Position numbers and translations under genes: made by a program. The notes beneath the pieces were generated by a model. The model was given only the letters and a program-made list of their open reading frames with translations. It was not told where the DNA came from and made no database searches. Positions 8,431 to 19,850 of a DNA stretch of 31,801 nucleotides are shown piece by piece. The stretch comes from Spirogloea muscicola (taxonomy: Eukaryota > Streptophyta > Zygnematophyceae > Spirogloeales > Spirogloeaceae). Position 1 is the first letter of the stretch. Each line of letters starts with the position of its first letter. The DNA is taken from positions 943,097-974,897 of the forward strand of contig WELB01000023.1 in the NCBI GenBank assembly GCA_009602725.1, read 5' to 3'.

Positions 8431-11400
8431 CTCGCCGCAGGTCCTTGCCCGTTCCTTGAGCAGACCGGACTGTGCCTACGCGCCGGGCGGGACTCCAGGA
8501 GAGGCGTCGGCCAGGCACCGGCGAGACGGCCAGGCGCAACTAGCGCGCAGCAAGAGCAGGCCGGGCAGGACGGGCGAGAGATCGAGCCACGCCGGAGCAG
8601 CTCCTCGGCGCCGCCGCTGCCGCGCGTTCCTGACGAGGCAGCCGGCGCGATCGGGTCGTCGACCTCGTCGGCGGCCCCGTCGTCGTCGTCGTCGTCGTCC
8701 TCCTGGGAGGGGCATCAAGGGTCAGACGCTGACCGTCGCGACGGGGGCCTTGCTGTTTGGAACTCGGTTTTCGAGAGTAGCAGCAGTGGTCCGCCCGCTG
8801 AGTCATCCCCCAGCCCCGGCGAGGCTGGCCTGCGGGTGCCGGGGCGCCGGGACACCTCCGAGAAGTACATTATGCACGTCGAGGGTGGTGGACAGGTGAG
8901 CCCCTTAGCTGCCTGACGAACTCATAGCACCGGTGCAGTTTGCTGCTTTTCATCCTAAATCATATGACCAGCAGTGAGCTTGTTTAACGTATTGACTCTA
9001 AAGGGACGATGAGTATCTGGTAATCCTCAAGCAGTCTGCAGGTGTTATCGCAGCATGGCACGATGTATTGTTGAGCTGCTGAAGTGATGCGAGCAGGTAG
9101 CAGCGTGGGTGGCGGAGTTGCCAGGAAAATTTGTCGTGGACTTGGAGGCATGTACGACAAAAGTGAAGCTCCATAAAGATAGACCTCTGTACTTGCATTG
9201 GGTGAGCAGGCAATGGCCTCATTACTTTGGTAGCTTCTGTTGCTCACTGCTGCCAATTGCTCTCAGCAACCATTGGTCAGGTGACAGAGGGCACACTGTT
9301 TTGAGATCGAGCATCTGTTCTCCACTCAAGATGCACCTGGATCTACCAACAACCATAGCCATCTTGAATCATATCATAGGTGCACCTTGGCAGGGGCTCT
9401 TTCGGTCTGACAGGGAAGGATGGGTGATGCTAGAGGCCAGCCAAGCCCCTCCCGGTACTCGATTTCTGGAAGATGAGTGAGGACGCGAGGCCTCAGTGAC
9501 AAAACCACAGAGTTGCGATTTTATAGCACTGCAGTAGCTCATAGTACACGTATGAGCTGTACTGTACCCCGTCATAGTCCTGGTGCAGGAGTTCACTGTG
9601 TACCTGTCTGACTGCCCAATGCAGTGTAGAGGCCATGAGAAGCCCTTGGGTTGAGGAGGCCGATGGTGTTCGCACCCTCCAAATCACTCTTGATGCTGGC
9701 ATGCAGCCTCTTGGACTAAGCTTTGTACTCTACCAGCCTGCCGAGGACGACGGAGAGAAGGAGATCTGGTTAAGGTTTGCACCTGGCATGCGTCCTACCT
9801 CTTCAGGAAGTTGCATTTGAATGGCTGCACAGGCTTTTGGAAATTTGCTGGATAATCTGGTTCATTTGCTACCACATTACTCAGCTAGATACCTTGCTGG
9901 GACTCACCGTTTGTGTCAGTTCATTCTGGCCAGGTCCACGCGGCAGTCCAACTTTTGTCTGCCAATTGGCATGAAGAAGGGCAGGCCAGAGCCACTTGGA
10001 TGCACCTGGTTGGCAGATGGCTCTGTCAATTTCGCCCTGTACTCTCGCAATGCAGATGGTGTCATCCTCTGCTTGTATACTGACGACGCTGCAGAACCCT
10101 CTGTAAGATCATATATATCATTGTTAACGACATCTTCCTGTTTGGCGATTGCAGTTCTAGTCACCCTGTTGCTGTGACTGTCCTGAGACAGTTGTGCTAC
10201 CTGCCATCGTGCATCTTATTTCTGGTAATGGGTCTCTCTGATTAGCAAAGGTGTTGACAAGAGAAGCATCTGGCAGATGGAGATAGACTTGGAGCCTGCA
10301 GCACATCGCACTGCAGACGTGTGGCACATTCAGCTCCGGGACGTGTCTTCCTATGCGCGATATGGTTATCGAGTGAAGGTCCGTTGCTTCAATGCTGGCT
10401 GGTGGAATCTTTGAAATACGCACTGTTGCTGTCACAGATGCTCTAGAAGCATGCTCCCCTTGTAGCAGTACAAAGCCATAAGCAGGATGTTCATTTGCAG
10501 GGCGAGATAAGCTGGGAGCATGGGAGCCGCTTCCACTCCCGCCACGTTCTTCTTGACCCTTATGCTCATACAATTGCAAATCATGTACCAGGCCAAGGTA
10601 AGACATGAAGGATCCTTCATGCTATAACCTGGTAAGGATGGCTCCTCATTCTCCTAGCTGTATATTTGTCCGTTGTGGAGGTCCAACTATGACACTGGCA
10701 CAAGCCCTATGCATGGTGAGAGACTGATTTCATGATATCTGCAACTTCTCCAACTTTTGCAGAGGAGTTGCCGTCACCAGCTGCTGCCCTGGGTCTCCTC
10801 TGCGAGCCAGACATGAGCTTTGATTGGGAGGATGACTATCCCCCTAGGTGCATTTGGGCCTGTGCCAGCAAATACTGAGAAGCAATTACGTCATCTCAGC
10901 AAGGAGTTGCACAGCCTAGCTTGATGCCAGTCTTGGGCACTGTTCATATGTTCCTGGATTACCTTACTGATCTCTTGTGGGTGCTGGATGCAGGTTACCA
11001 ATGCAGAAGCTCTCTGTCTATGACATGAATGTGCGTGGCTTCACAATAGACGAGTCGAGTCGGGTTGATGAGGAGCTTCGAGGAACCTTCGCAGGAGTCA
11101 TGGAGAAGATTGAACATCTTCTGAATCTAGGTAGCGGTGATGTTGTCAGGTCCAAGCTAGTGTGCAGCCATCATGTATTCCTTCTTTTATAGAGCAGTCG
11201 AGAGTAAGAAGGTTGCAAATGCATCCTGTTTCCATGTGAAGATTCTTCTCTTATAGCCTACGTGCATGTGCTTGACCACTACTTTGTCCTCTTATGTAAT
11301 TCCATCTGCAAGCTTGCAGGTGTCAATGCAGTCCTTCTGCAGCCCATAGCAGCTTTTGATGAAAACCAAGGTTTCAATTTTCCCATAAGGTGTGTGCTGC

Positions 11401-14400
11401 CTTGTAGAGTGCAGTGCCAATGACTACTACGCAACTTCTAATTTCACCTGGCGTGCAATAAGTATTCTTGTCTGGCAGCTACACACTTCTTGCAGTCACT
11501 GATGTTGTGAGGCCTGTTTGACTTGCAGCTTCTTCGCTCCAGATCCGAGTTTTGGTCCTCAAGGAAGTGGCTTGGCTGCAAGTTTCTGGCTAAAAGCCAT
11601 GGTTAAAGAGCTACACAAGCATGGCATCGAGGTACTGTTTATCAATTGCAAATTAACAATTGCAAGTGGTTTGTCTGGATGACACCAAGGGTTATCAGAT
11701 GTCATGCCAATACTGCTGAACAGTTGTCAACTTGTGTATGACTTTGAGCAGCTCCTTACTATTCTCAAAGGTCTGCAGGGTGATATGTGTCAAGGTGAGG
11801 CCCCTTCAGGCCATGCCTTGCCTGATAGCCGTCTGCCCACCGTGCTCATTTCCTGCAGGTCTTCATGAACGTTCTCTACAGCCATACAGCAGAGCGTAGT
11901 GACGAGAACCCACTAACAGTCTCATTCCGTGGCATTGACAGTTCTGTATACTACATAATTGACCAGCATGGAGGGTACGTTCACTGCTGTGCAGTGTGCA
12001 TTTCTTGTAGAGACTAGCGCACATTCAGTCGCTTGATGCAGCTAGAAAATGCATGCCATGCCCTTGCACCTGGACAAGGCATCTGCTTAATCACATTGTT
12101 CATCGCCAAGTTGTTACTAATGTGTGCAGCATGTGGAGCACTGTACAACCTGCCTTCCAACTTTGCATTGAGGCATTTATTGTTCATCCTGCAGGCTCGC
12201 AGTTCCAGAATATGGTGCTGGATGCGAATTCAACTGCAATCACCCAGCTGTGCAAAAAATGGTCACATTCCCTGCCCACTTGACAGACCTGAAGGAGGAT
12301 GTTGTGCAAGATGTTGTGCAATGTTGAGGAAGAACATCATGAGCAAGGCCAAAGTCTGCATACACACTAGGCAGCCAGGTCATTGTCGACAATGGAGACT
12401 TGTGGCTTGTGCCACTGTCTAAACCACTGTTCACGTTTTGACTTGCTAGGCCCTTGCTCGTGTGTTTCTGCAGATTGTAGATAGCCTCAGACACTGGGTG
12501 GAGGAGTACCACATTGACGGGTTCTCATTTCCAAATGCGGTGGCACTGACCACTGGCCCTCACGGGCAGGAGGTCAGCAGGCCCTTGCTGGTCGAAGCTC
12601 TGTCCTTTGATCCAGTCCTCGCAGACGTGAAGCTCATAGCCGACCCCTCCTCCCCACCAACAGGGCAGGTGAAGGTATGCTCTTTCACAGACCTCTCTTC
12701 CTTATGACGAATCTACACAGTGAAGATGATGAACATTGCCCGATGATGAACATTGCCCGCTTGCGTGCTTTGGTCGTTTACTCGTGCAATACTATCTTGC
12801 TATGTGAGGCGAATCAGATATAGCTAACGGTGCATTGTAAAGCTTGTCTGGCAGGACATGACATTTCCCCACTGGGGGAGGTGGTCGGAGTGGAACTTTA
12901 ATTTCAAAAACGATGTCAGGCGCTGGATGCGAGGCGAATTTGGTCAGCTTAGCAGGCTGGCCACCAGGCTAGTTGGCAGGTATACTTTGAGGACCATCTG
13001 CTTAATCATGCAGTCTTCTGGTCGTTGGCAGGTCTGATGCAGTTCCGTTGCGTACGTCGAGTGTGTCAGAGATCTGGGTTGTGTATGCAGCTTGGAGGAC
13101 TGTCAATTCTAGACTTTCAACAGGCACATGACGGGTTTACCGTGGTCCTTGGAGCCAAAGATGGCATTGATGCCTCTGTTAACATCCTCCCGTTTTGATG
13201 TCAGTGTCGATGTTCTGGCCAACGGGAGAGGCCCGCAACACGCCTTCAACCGCATCACCGCCTCGTATGGCTTCTCGCTGGCTGACCTCGTCAGCTTCAG
13301 GTCAGTGATGGACGTTGGTTGCTCATCTCAATGGCTGCCCAGCATTCATTTAGGGTGTTCCTGTCAGCATACCTAAGGCCTGTGTTCAGGACCGTATACA
13401 ATGACTTAGCCGGCATCCATCTAAGATCTCGCTAGTGCCAAGGGCTTCATGCTGGACCTAAGCAACCCACCACAGATTGTCATTGAACTACACTGTCTTG
13501 TCTGGGTGCGCAGCTCGGAGTCAGAGATCAGGTGATTTGTCTGGTTGTCTGGCTGAGTGAGGCCCTTCTCCTGTCATGTAATATCAGTGTAGCATCTATC
13601 TATCTATGTGCAAGTGTTGCTTGATTGTGACCTCCATCTCAAACTCCATGCCTAAGATTGACTCAATCAAGCACTGGCGGCGTTCTCGAGAACTGTGGAC
13701 GTGCCCACTTGCTCAACATATTCTCTGATCCTTCTGTCAGCTGGAATTCGGGCGAGGAGGGGCCCAGCGACAACTTCATGGTCATGGAGACACGCGTCAG
13801 GCAGGTGGGGAGGCCTGCACACGTGAAGGCAATGTTTAGCTGCATACCTCCCTTCTTGGATTGTCCATGACAGCCGTGCCTTTGACGCCAAAGTCCTGTA
13901 GCAGTTGCGTCCCGTCTTGAGAAACGACAGGGCCTGCTTTGCGCAGGTCAAGAATTTTCTGTTCTGCCTCCTTATGGCGCAAGGTGTCCCAGTTGTGTCT
14001 ATGGGCGATGAGTACGGGCACACCAAGGGTGGGAGCATACTCCCCGAGGATACGTGAGTGCAATCGCTCTCCCTTTGCCCTGCATGCTGCTTGCTTGCCA
14101 GACTGTCGGTGCACTATTGCTTGGAGGTGTCAGATCCACCCTGGACTTTAGAGCAGCGGAGCAGCAGTTGTTCAGTATCACATGTCGAAGTGGTTGACGC
14201 TGACTGTCTTTGCAATACGCAGTGACAGCTGCTTCCGATGGGACGCCCTGGACAGCGACTTCGGCCGGCACGTGACTCGCTTCATCTCCTGCCTGTCAGC
14301 CTTCCGTAAACGGCGGCAGGCTCTGCTGCAGGTGCGAGCACCTCTGTGGGAGCCAACTCATTTTGGCCAGCTACTATGCTAGCATCGCTGGCGGCGCTTA

Positions 14401-15713
14401 TGGCCTCTCCCTCGAGGAGCAGCTTTTGGATCCACAATCATCTTCTGTGTGCATCTCTCCGCGCTCGAAAGGACGAGCTGGCCACTGGGCTGGCCGTCTG
14501 CTCCATGAATGGAGCAGGCGAGGTCCGTTGCCTGCAACAACTGCTGAGTGACCAAATGCTTCAAGCCGCCTCCGCATACACACTGCTCTTGCTGCAGAGG
14601 CGCGACTTTCTACCCCCCAACTGTGTCACCTGGCACGGCCTGACGCCCCTGCAGCCGGCATGGGACAGCCCCGACAGGTGCGGTGGTTGCTGTCCATGGC
14701 AGACAAGATGCAGCCAGATTGTCTTGTGCTCCTTTTGCTTCTTCGACCTTCGCAGGTCCTCTATGGTCGTTGTTTGCGCCATGCGATCCATGGCCATGCG
14801 GCCTGCTGCAGTACCTAAAAGACCCACGCTTGCCACCGCTGACGCCATTGCCTTTCTGTTGACAGCTGCTTCCTCGGATTTGAGATTCAGAGTGCGCCAA
14901 GCGGTAATGGTAGTCGCAAGCCCCGGCCTCCCGTCATCGCGGACCCAGACAAAGGAAACTTGTACATTGCCTTCAATGCTCACCACTACCCTGTCACGAT
15001 CACGCTCCCAGAAGCTTCCGATGGCATGGGCTGGTAAGCTGCTGAGCTGCCGTAATCGCTTTTGCTTATTGCAGTTGTTTCAAGCGTGCCTCTCGTGTCA
15101 CCCCCATGACCTGTGCAACACACCACTGAAAGCCGGGCCGTCAACTAACTGGGAAGCCATTCCTGATAGGTTCCGTGTGGTGGACACCTCCCTCAACTCT
15201 CCTCATGACTATGACCTCGGCGGCACGGAGATCCACCCGGCCGAGGAAGGGTGAGCCCTGCCACTCGCTCTTCTAGGTCCTTGTTTTGCTGCAGGTTGTC
15301 TGACATGCATTCACTCGCCTGCGAGCGCGATTGAGGCTGGCATTGCAATATCTCGTGCTGCAGCACAATGGCTCGTGCTGCAATGGCAAATCTTAGCAGG
15401 AGTTGCCGCAGGTCCGCTTAGTGTCAAGGAGGACTGAGCAAGTGGCCAGCTCTGACCTGCGGCGGTGTGCTGAAGTGGGCGGGCTAAGCTCACCAGACCT
15501 GCGCCGCTCTGCCTTTGCTCGTTGGGGGCCAGGCTGGAGTGCAAGTACGACCTGCAATCGTATGGCGCGCTGCTGCTGGAGGCGCGCATCCCTCTCGGCC
15601 CAGGGGGCGTGCGGCGGCCCCGCAAGGCCGCTGCCTCTGCAGCTGCCGCGCCTAGCCTCGACGCATTTGCCGTGCCAATACCGGCAAGGGCCGCCAGGGT
15701 CGCGGCCCCCTAG
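8431..15713 (+). CDS. ISA2: Isoamylase 2 (ISA2), non-catalytic debranching-enzyme subunit
   Basis: GH13 isoamylase family; in plants and Chlamydomonas ISA2 partners ISA1 in the plastid complex that trims phytoglycogen during starch building. Exons: ?-8895, 9097-9201, 9632-9774, 9934-10102, 10262-10378, 10501-10597, 10763-10847, 10994-11130, 11320-11389, 11529-11631, 11859-11974, 12195-12261, 12474-12674, 12855-12979, 13205-13300, 13514-13531, 13741-13804, 13947-14053, 14223-14331, 14598-14677, 14866-15033, about 15140-15250, 15533-15713 (TAG). Phases agree except at 15033/15140. The order is Ser-rich N-terminus, CBM48-like module (GRPEPLGCTWLADGSVNFAL), barrel, and C-terminal beta domain ending KYDLQSYGALLLEA. 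Catalytic motifs are lost: FRFD reads FSFP, the AE(A/P)WD region reads ADPSS, AHDGF reads ASYGF, and DVVFNH reads NVLYSH. This is the ISA2 signature. The start and plastid transit peptide are not resolved; 8431 is only the first codon after an in-frame stop. Confidence 0.93.
8678..8702 (+). repeat. (TCG)n microsatellite encoding poly-Ser in ISA2 N-terminus
   Basis: Seven or more TCG units lie in the ISA2 reading frame and encode a serine run upstream of the conserved YIMHVEGGGQ exon end. A Ser-rich, basic N-terminus suits a plastid transit region, but this is inference. Confidence 0.6.
12725..12758 (+). repeat. Perfect 17-bp tandem duplication in an ISA2 intron
   Basis: GATGATGAACATTGCCC occurs twice back to back (12725-12741 and 12742-12758) with no mismatch, in the intron after the exon ending at 12674. 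It has no effect on coding sequence and looks like a recent slippage or repair duplication. Confidence 0.9.
13514..13531 (+). other. ISA2: 18-nt microexon of ISA2
   Basis: Eighteen bases between ...TGCGCAG and GTGATTTG add exactly six codons and keep phase with both neighbours (phase 2 in, phase 2 out). Including it makes the protein read LVSFSSESEISWNSGEEG. This restores the length expected between the DLVSF and WN(C/S)GEEG motifs of isoamylase 2; skipping it gives LVSFSWNSGEEG. Confidence 0.7.
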
Positions 15714-16597
15714 CCCGCTCCCCCTCCTCGCCTCCCTCCTTCTCCCAGCCCATCGGCCGAGTGCAGAAGAGCTGACCCGCGTCTTGCAACTCGAGGAAGC
15801 TCAGGTCCCTGAGGCCTTGCCACCGGCGCTCCTGCTTGGGCAGCGCTTGCTGTCACTTTTGCTCAAGTACTCGCAAAAGTGCCAGTTGCAGAATTGTGAC
15901 TACAACACAGTGGAGGCAAGCGGCTGGAGCCTGTGCTTCGCTGCACTATCACAGCAGACAGCCAGGCTTACATTTTATTCCGCAGCCAATGACCTTGCAA
16001 ATAATTCGCCGCTCGTGGAGAATAGGGAGCCCGGTGTCTTTCTGACGCATACCCCATCACGGCATGTGGGACCTTGCTGCTGCCTGAAAACAGCAGGCTG
16101 CGACGATCGGCCATTGCGGCTACAGCACCGGACGAATGCAGCTATGATCAATTCGCTAGGTTCTGCACAGCTTGCATCAGCCAGAAGCACTGCAATAAGT
16201 GCGAATTGCAGTGACCACCACCGGCCCTTGAAGCAAGACGTTGCCAAGGTAGCTGCCTTCTGGGTGCTACTCTGCTGTGATGTGTTCTCCAGAAACTTAT
16301 TCACTTTGCCACACGTTCTTCCGTGGCAGCCACTTGTCCCCTTTTGGCAGGCAATCCAGCAAGGTGAGGGGCAGCAAATCTGCTGCCAGGCACTGGGGTT
16401 GCGGACACATGACCATGCTGGCCCGCTGGTGCCAGAAAAGTGACATGAGCAAGCAGCGCCCAAGCTGGGGCATGGAGCTGCGGGCATGGAGGTGCTGTTG
16501 AGTGCTGCAGCTGGAGGGGCAGGGGCGGAGAGGCATGCTGATGAGCTACTGTGCGCGCGAGCTTGTAGAAGCTCAAGCTCGCGCGCACAGTAGCCCC
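15714..16597. other. Convergent ISA2/MKK3 3' spacer
   Basis: The stretch between the ISA2 stop (15711-15713) and the MKK3 stop (16598-16600) has no frame with a recognisable product. It must contain both 3' UTRs. A TTACA at about 15970 would be a TGTAA poly(A) signal on the minus strand, but it is far from the MKK3 stop. The one striking structure is the hairpin at 16545-16594. Confidence 0.5.
16545..16594. repeat. Perfect 20-bp inverted repeat, 10-nt loop
   Basis: 16545-16564 is the exact reverse complement of 16575-16594, with the loop GTAGAAGCTC. The inner part can also pair as GAGCTT/AAGCTC. The arm contains GTGCGCGCGAGC, so the stem would be very stable in RNA or as a DNA cruciform. It begins three bases after the MKK3 stop codon on the minus strand and therefore lies at the start of its 3' UTR. 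There is no run of T, so nothing resembles a bacterial-type terminator. Confidence 0.95.
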
Positions 16598-19500
16598 TTA
16601 CCTGGGCAGCTTCTTGATAGCCAGCTCCTGCTTGGAGATCCAGAAGGACCCCTGCAACTCGCCTGACTCAAAAGTGATCAACTCCCAGAAGCTGCCCAGC
16701 TTGTGCTCTGGCCTCGGCGGGCCCTGCTGGTATGGCCGTCCCACGCCCTCCACCTGCGCGCCGTCCCCCGCCGGTATGAAGTGTGTACCAGCAACCAGGC
16801 TGCCAATCACCCGGACCTGGAGGCCATACTTGCCATCCGGCCGGCAGTCGAGAAACTCCACCGTGTGCACCAGCCGCTCGCCAGGGCGCGGCCCTGCCAG
16901 CTGGTTGCGCAGCTGCGTCAGCAGTGTGAATATCCTGGGCGCACCCTCATTGCGCTGATTTGCAAAACTGCACACGGGCAAAGCAACATGCTGCAGCTCG
17001 TCAGCCCATGCTCATAATGCTCTCTTGCCCGACCGCGTCAGTCATGGTCTGGAACAGGATCCCCTCAAGCTCGCTCTCCAACTCTTCAACCACCCTCCTC
17101 AACCCCCTCCTTCAAGCGGTGCACAGCAAGCTCAAAATGCCGCCGCCAATGATGCGAGCATCACTTGCTGATGAGTTTGAGCTTACACTAAGGTAGATGA
17201 TGGTCTGTAGAAGCTCTCCATATGCTTCCAGGAGCTGTTGGGGCCGTCAAATAGCATATAGTAGTGAATGGTTAACATCTGCACCAATGTGGAAACGCCT
17301 CAAAATTCAATCAGGACTCTCTTCCAAGTTGGCAGAAGTTGACAACCATCAGCCCACTGTAGAAACGCCTATTCAATCAGGACTCTAAGTTGGCAACCAT
17401 CAACATGGGCTGCCCCTAGTCATTGCCCATTCAGAGATTGATGTGTGCAATCCAAAAGTATGAATGGTCCGAAGACAGGACAGCTCAGCTGTGGCCTGTC
17501 TATCCATATGAGCAAGGACACTCAAGGAACAGCCAGAACATGCTCTGGAGTGGGATTTACATCTGACAGATCTTTCAGACGCTCGCAAGGATCAAAGACG
17601 CTGTGAATGAAGCTGGGAAGATCAACATCCGTGTTCTCGTACTTTCTTATGTAGGGGTGTTGCAGCAACTGCCAGGATGAAGAGGAGCTTTGAGTTTTGG
17701 CGAGAAGACAATTATGACACAAGGTGCAACATGTCAAGGTGCAGACTAGTATCAAAGCTCCACTTTCATTTACATACTGCCATAGTAGCTCTGCACCTTA
17801 GAGACCATGTTGATGAGAACCAGTAGATGTGTGAGTTGGACGTACTTCACATAAGTAGTCATCAGCAAGAGCAGTCACGTCTACCTGCTCTGCTGTTGGT
17901 CTTGCCCTGGAATCCTTGAGGAGACAAGCATCCACAAAGGACCGAAATTCCGGCGAGAACCTATCCGCAGGAGGGCTAGGGGAAGGGTCTTCCATCACCT
18001 GCACACAATTGCAGGTCAATGTGAGCCTAGCATTGATGGTGTATGCAACAGTAACAGGGACAGTATAACAACATTGGGATACTTGATCACCTTGATATCA
18101 TGAAGGTCAGTTGAAGGTCATTGCTCAACAGGCATTGTTTTGTGAATTTACGTGCTAGCTGCTTCCATTTGCTTGAAAGCCAGCGCAATGGAGCAATCAC
18201 ACACTAGCCTCAATCGATAGTCATGTCAGATGCACATGACAGACGAGGCAAAGTGGGAATAACCTGTAGCATGAGAGTGACAGGTCCTTTGTTTGCATTG
18301 TATGGAAATTCTCCTGTTCCGCATTCAAGCAGTGTCAAACCCAAGCTCCAGATGTCAGCTGGATATGAATACTGTTGATTGTTAATTCGCTCAGGTGACA
18401 TGTAGGTTACAGTTCCCACAAATGTTGCACACTGCATCGTCACAATTGATGGTATTCAGGATGGGACCCACTCTGGCCTCGAAGTTATTGCTGATTAAGG
18501 TCATTCGACAGTCAATCGCAGGCCTTGTGCAACGGATATAGTGCCTGCCAAATCAGGACAATGGACTGTGCAGGCAGATCGCTGGTCAAAAAGCTATGCA
18601 ACAGACACAACTACCTCATCCGTTCTACTGCACTCACCATTGCTATTGAGTTGTCAAGGCCAGCGCTAATCCCAAAGTCAGTGATTTTAGGTTCGCCCGA
18701 GAGATTCATCAGCAGATTAGCTGGCTTGATGTCACGGTGTACAAGGTGGCGACTCTGATGGAGATAGCAGAGGCCCTAGTCGTTATCAAAAGTACGAAAA
18801 AAGCATGTGTAAGAGCTCAGAGACCATGCAATTGTGCCCAACGTTGTGTGTAAATTAGCTTCACCCTGACCTCTACTTCACTTGAATAACTTGAGATCTG
18901 CATCCGTCACCATGACCAATCAGAGCAGCACTAGCTTTCACAGCGTGTTATGGAGTACATGCCATGCGCAAGAGATCTGGACACTTACGTGCAAGACTTT
19001 GCGTGTGATGACTGACAGAATAGGCTCTGGAATGATCTTTGCTTCGCGCACAACATCTGCCAACGATCCTCCGTCCATGTACTCAAGTGCAATGCTGATT
19101 TGACCACTATCTGGGGAATAGAATGCTCCATAGAACTCCACAAGACCTCGGGCATTTGGTGCCTCACAGAGTAGCTTAATCTCGTTCATCAAAAGGCTCC
19201 TCTTGTCCTGCTCTAGATCATAGGCAAGCCAGCAAGGTCAAGTAGAGCAACAATAGCAGACTGCTGTCTGAGCAGTCTACATACCAAATACATAAGCTCC
19301 TGCCCAAGGGACGGCCGAATGTGGATCAATGATAAACTGAAGCAAGTGCACAGACTGCTTCTCATGAGAACCATGGATGGTGGGTCTCCACATAGTTGGC
19401 TCGCTGTCTTTCAGTGTAGGAAGATTGAGAATGACGGTGACAGGTAGTAGCAAGATTGACAAGATCATATATAGCCACGGACGACAATCCACTGTTAAAG

Positions 19501-19850
19501 ACTAACATGCAAGCAGCTCTGCTGACCTTTTCAAAAACGTTGATCTTCTTGAGGGCCACAATCCGATGGGTTGGAATATGCACAGCTTTCCTCACCACAC
19601 TGCTAGCTCCGAAGCCAATTGCACCAAAAAGGCACATATCCTTTGAAGCAATCCGATAGTTGTATTCCCTGCTTGTTCCCTCTGCGTCCCTGTCATCACC
19701 TCGTGTGCTCACAACTCTCTGGAACTGCAGCCCTTCTGAGTTTATGGCGAAATCTCCCCTGGTTTGACTCTGCAGATTCAGAGTACCTTCATCTGACACC
19801 TGTAACATACCAGATTGAAAGTATTGATCAAATTGAGGCTTTTCAGTCAC
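16598..19850 (-). CDS. MKK3: MKK3-type MAP kinase kinase with C-terminal NTF2 domain
   Basis: Dual-specificity kinase phosphorylating MAP kinases, with the NTF2-like tail unique to plant group B MKK3. Exons: 19799-19527, 19207-18989, 18775-18638, 18431-18264, 17998-17885, 17668-17561, 17278-17187, 16967-16598 (TAA); all junctions keep frame. Kinase features in order: [11 protein letters not shown] glycine loop, ALKKIN (catalytic Lys), EYMDGGSL hinge, [15 protein letters not shown], activation segment NSIAMCATF giving the plant S/T-x5-S/T site, [17 protein letters not shown]. After the lobe come [14 protein letters not shown] and an NTF2 fold ([21 protein letters not shown] ... [10 protein letters not shown]). 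Order and spacing follow Arabidopsis MKK3. The N-terminus is unsettled: a stretch at about 19.89 kb reads [14 protein letters not shown] like the plant N-terminus but is not in phase with 19799, and the frame running directly upstream of 19799 has no ATG. A first exon near 20.14 kb is possible. Confidence 0.93.
17288..17410. repeat. Imperfect direct duplication in an MKK3 intron
   Basis: Two consecutive copies share TGT(G)GAAACGCCT, ATTCAATCAGGACTCT, AAGTTGGC and AACCATCA, the second copy shortened by three small deletions. The pair lies in the intron between exons 17668-17561 and 17278-17187. The unit is about 55-70 bp. I see no coding role. Confidence 0.8.

Noticed and set aside
8336-8899. 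Plus-strand 187-codon frame at the ISA2 5' end
   Set aside because: Arg-rich; a different frame (ending YIMHVEGGGQ at 8895) joins correctly to the next ISA2 exon.
13593-13607. Short (ATCT)n run in an ISA2 intron
   Set aside because: Only three to four units; ordinary intronic simple sequence.
15440-15490. GCTCTGACCTGCGGC in the last ISA2 intron resembling the repeat motif
   Set aside because: Only about 15 bases match and the reading does not continue into LTRGY; within chance for this composition.
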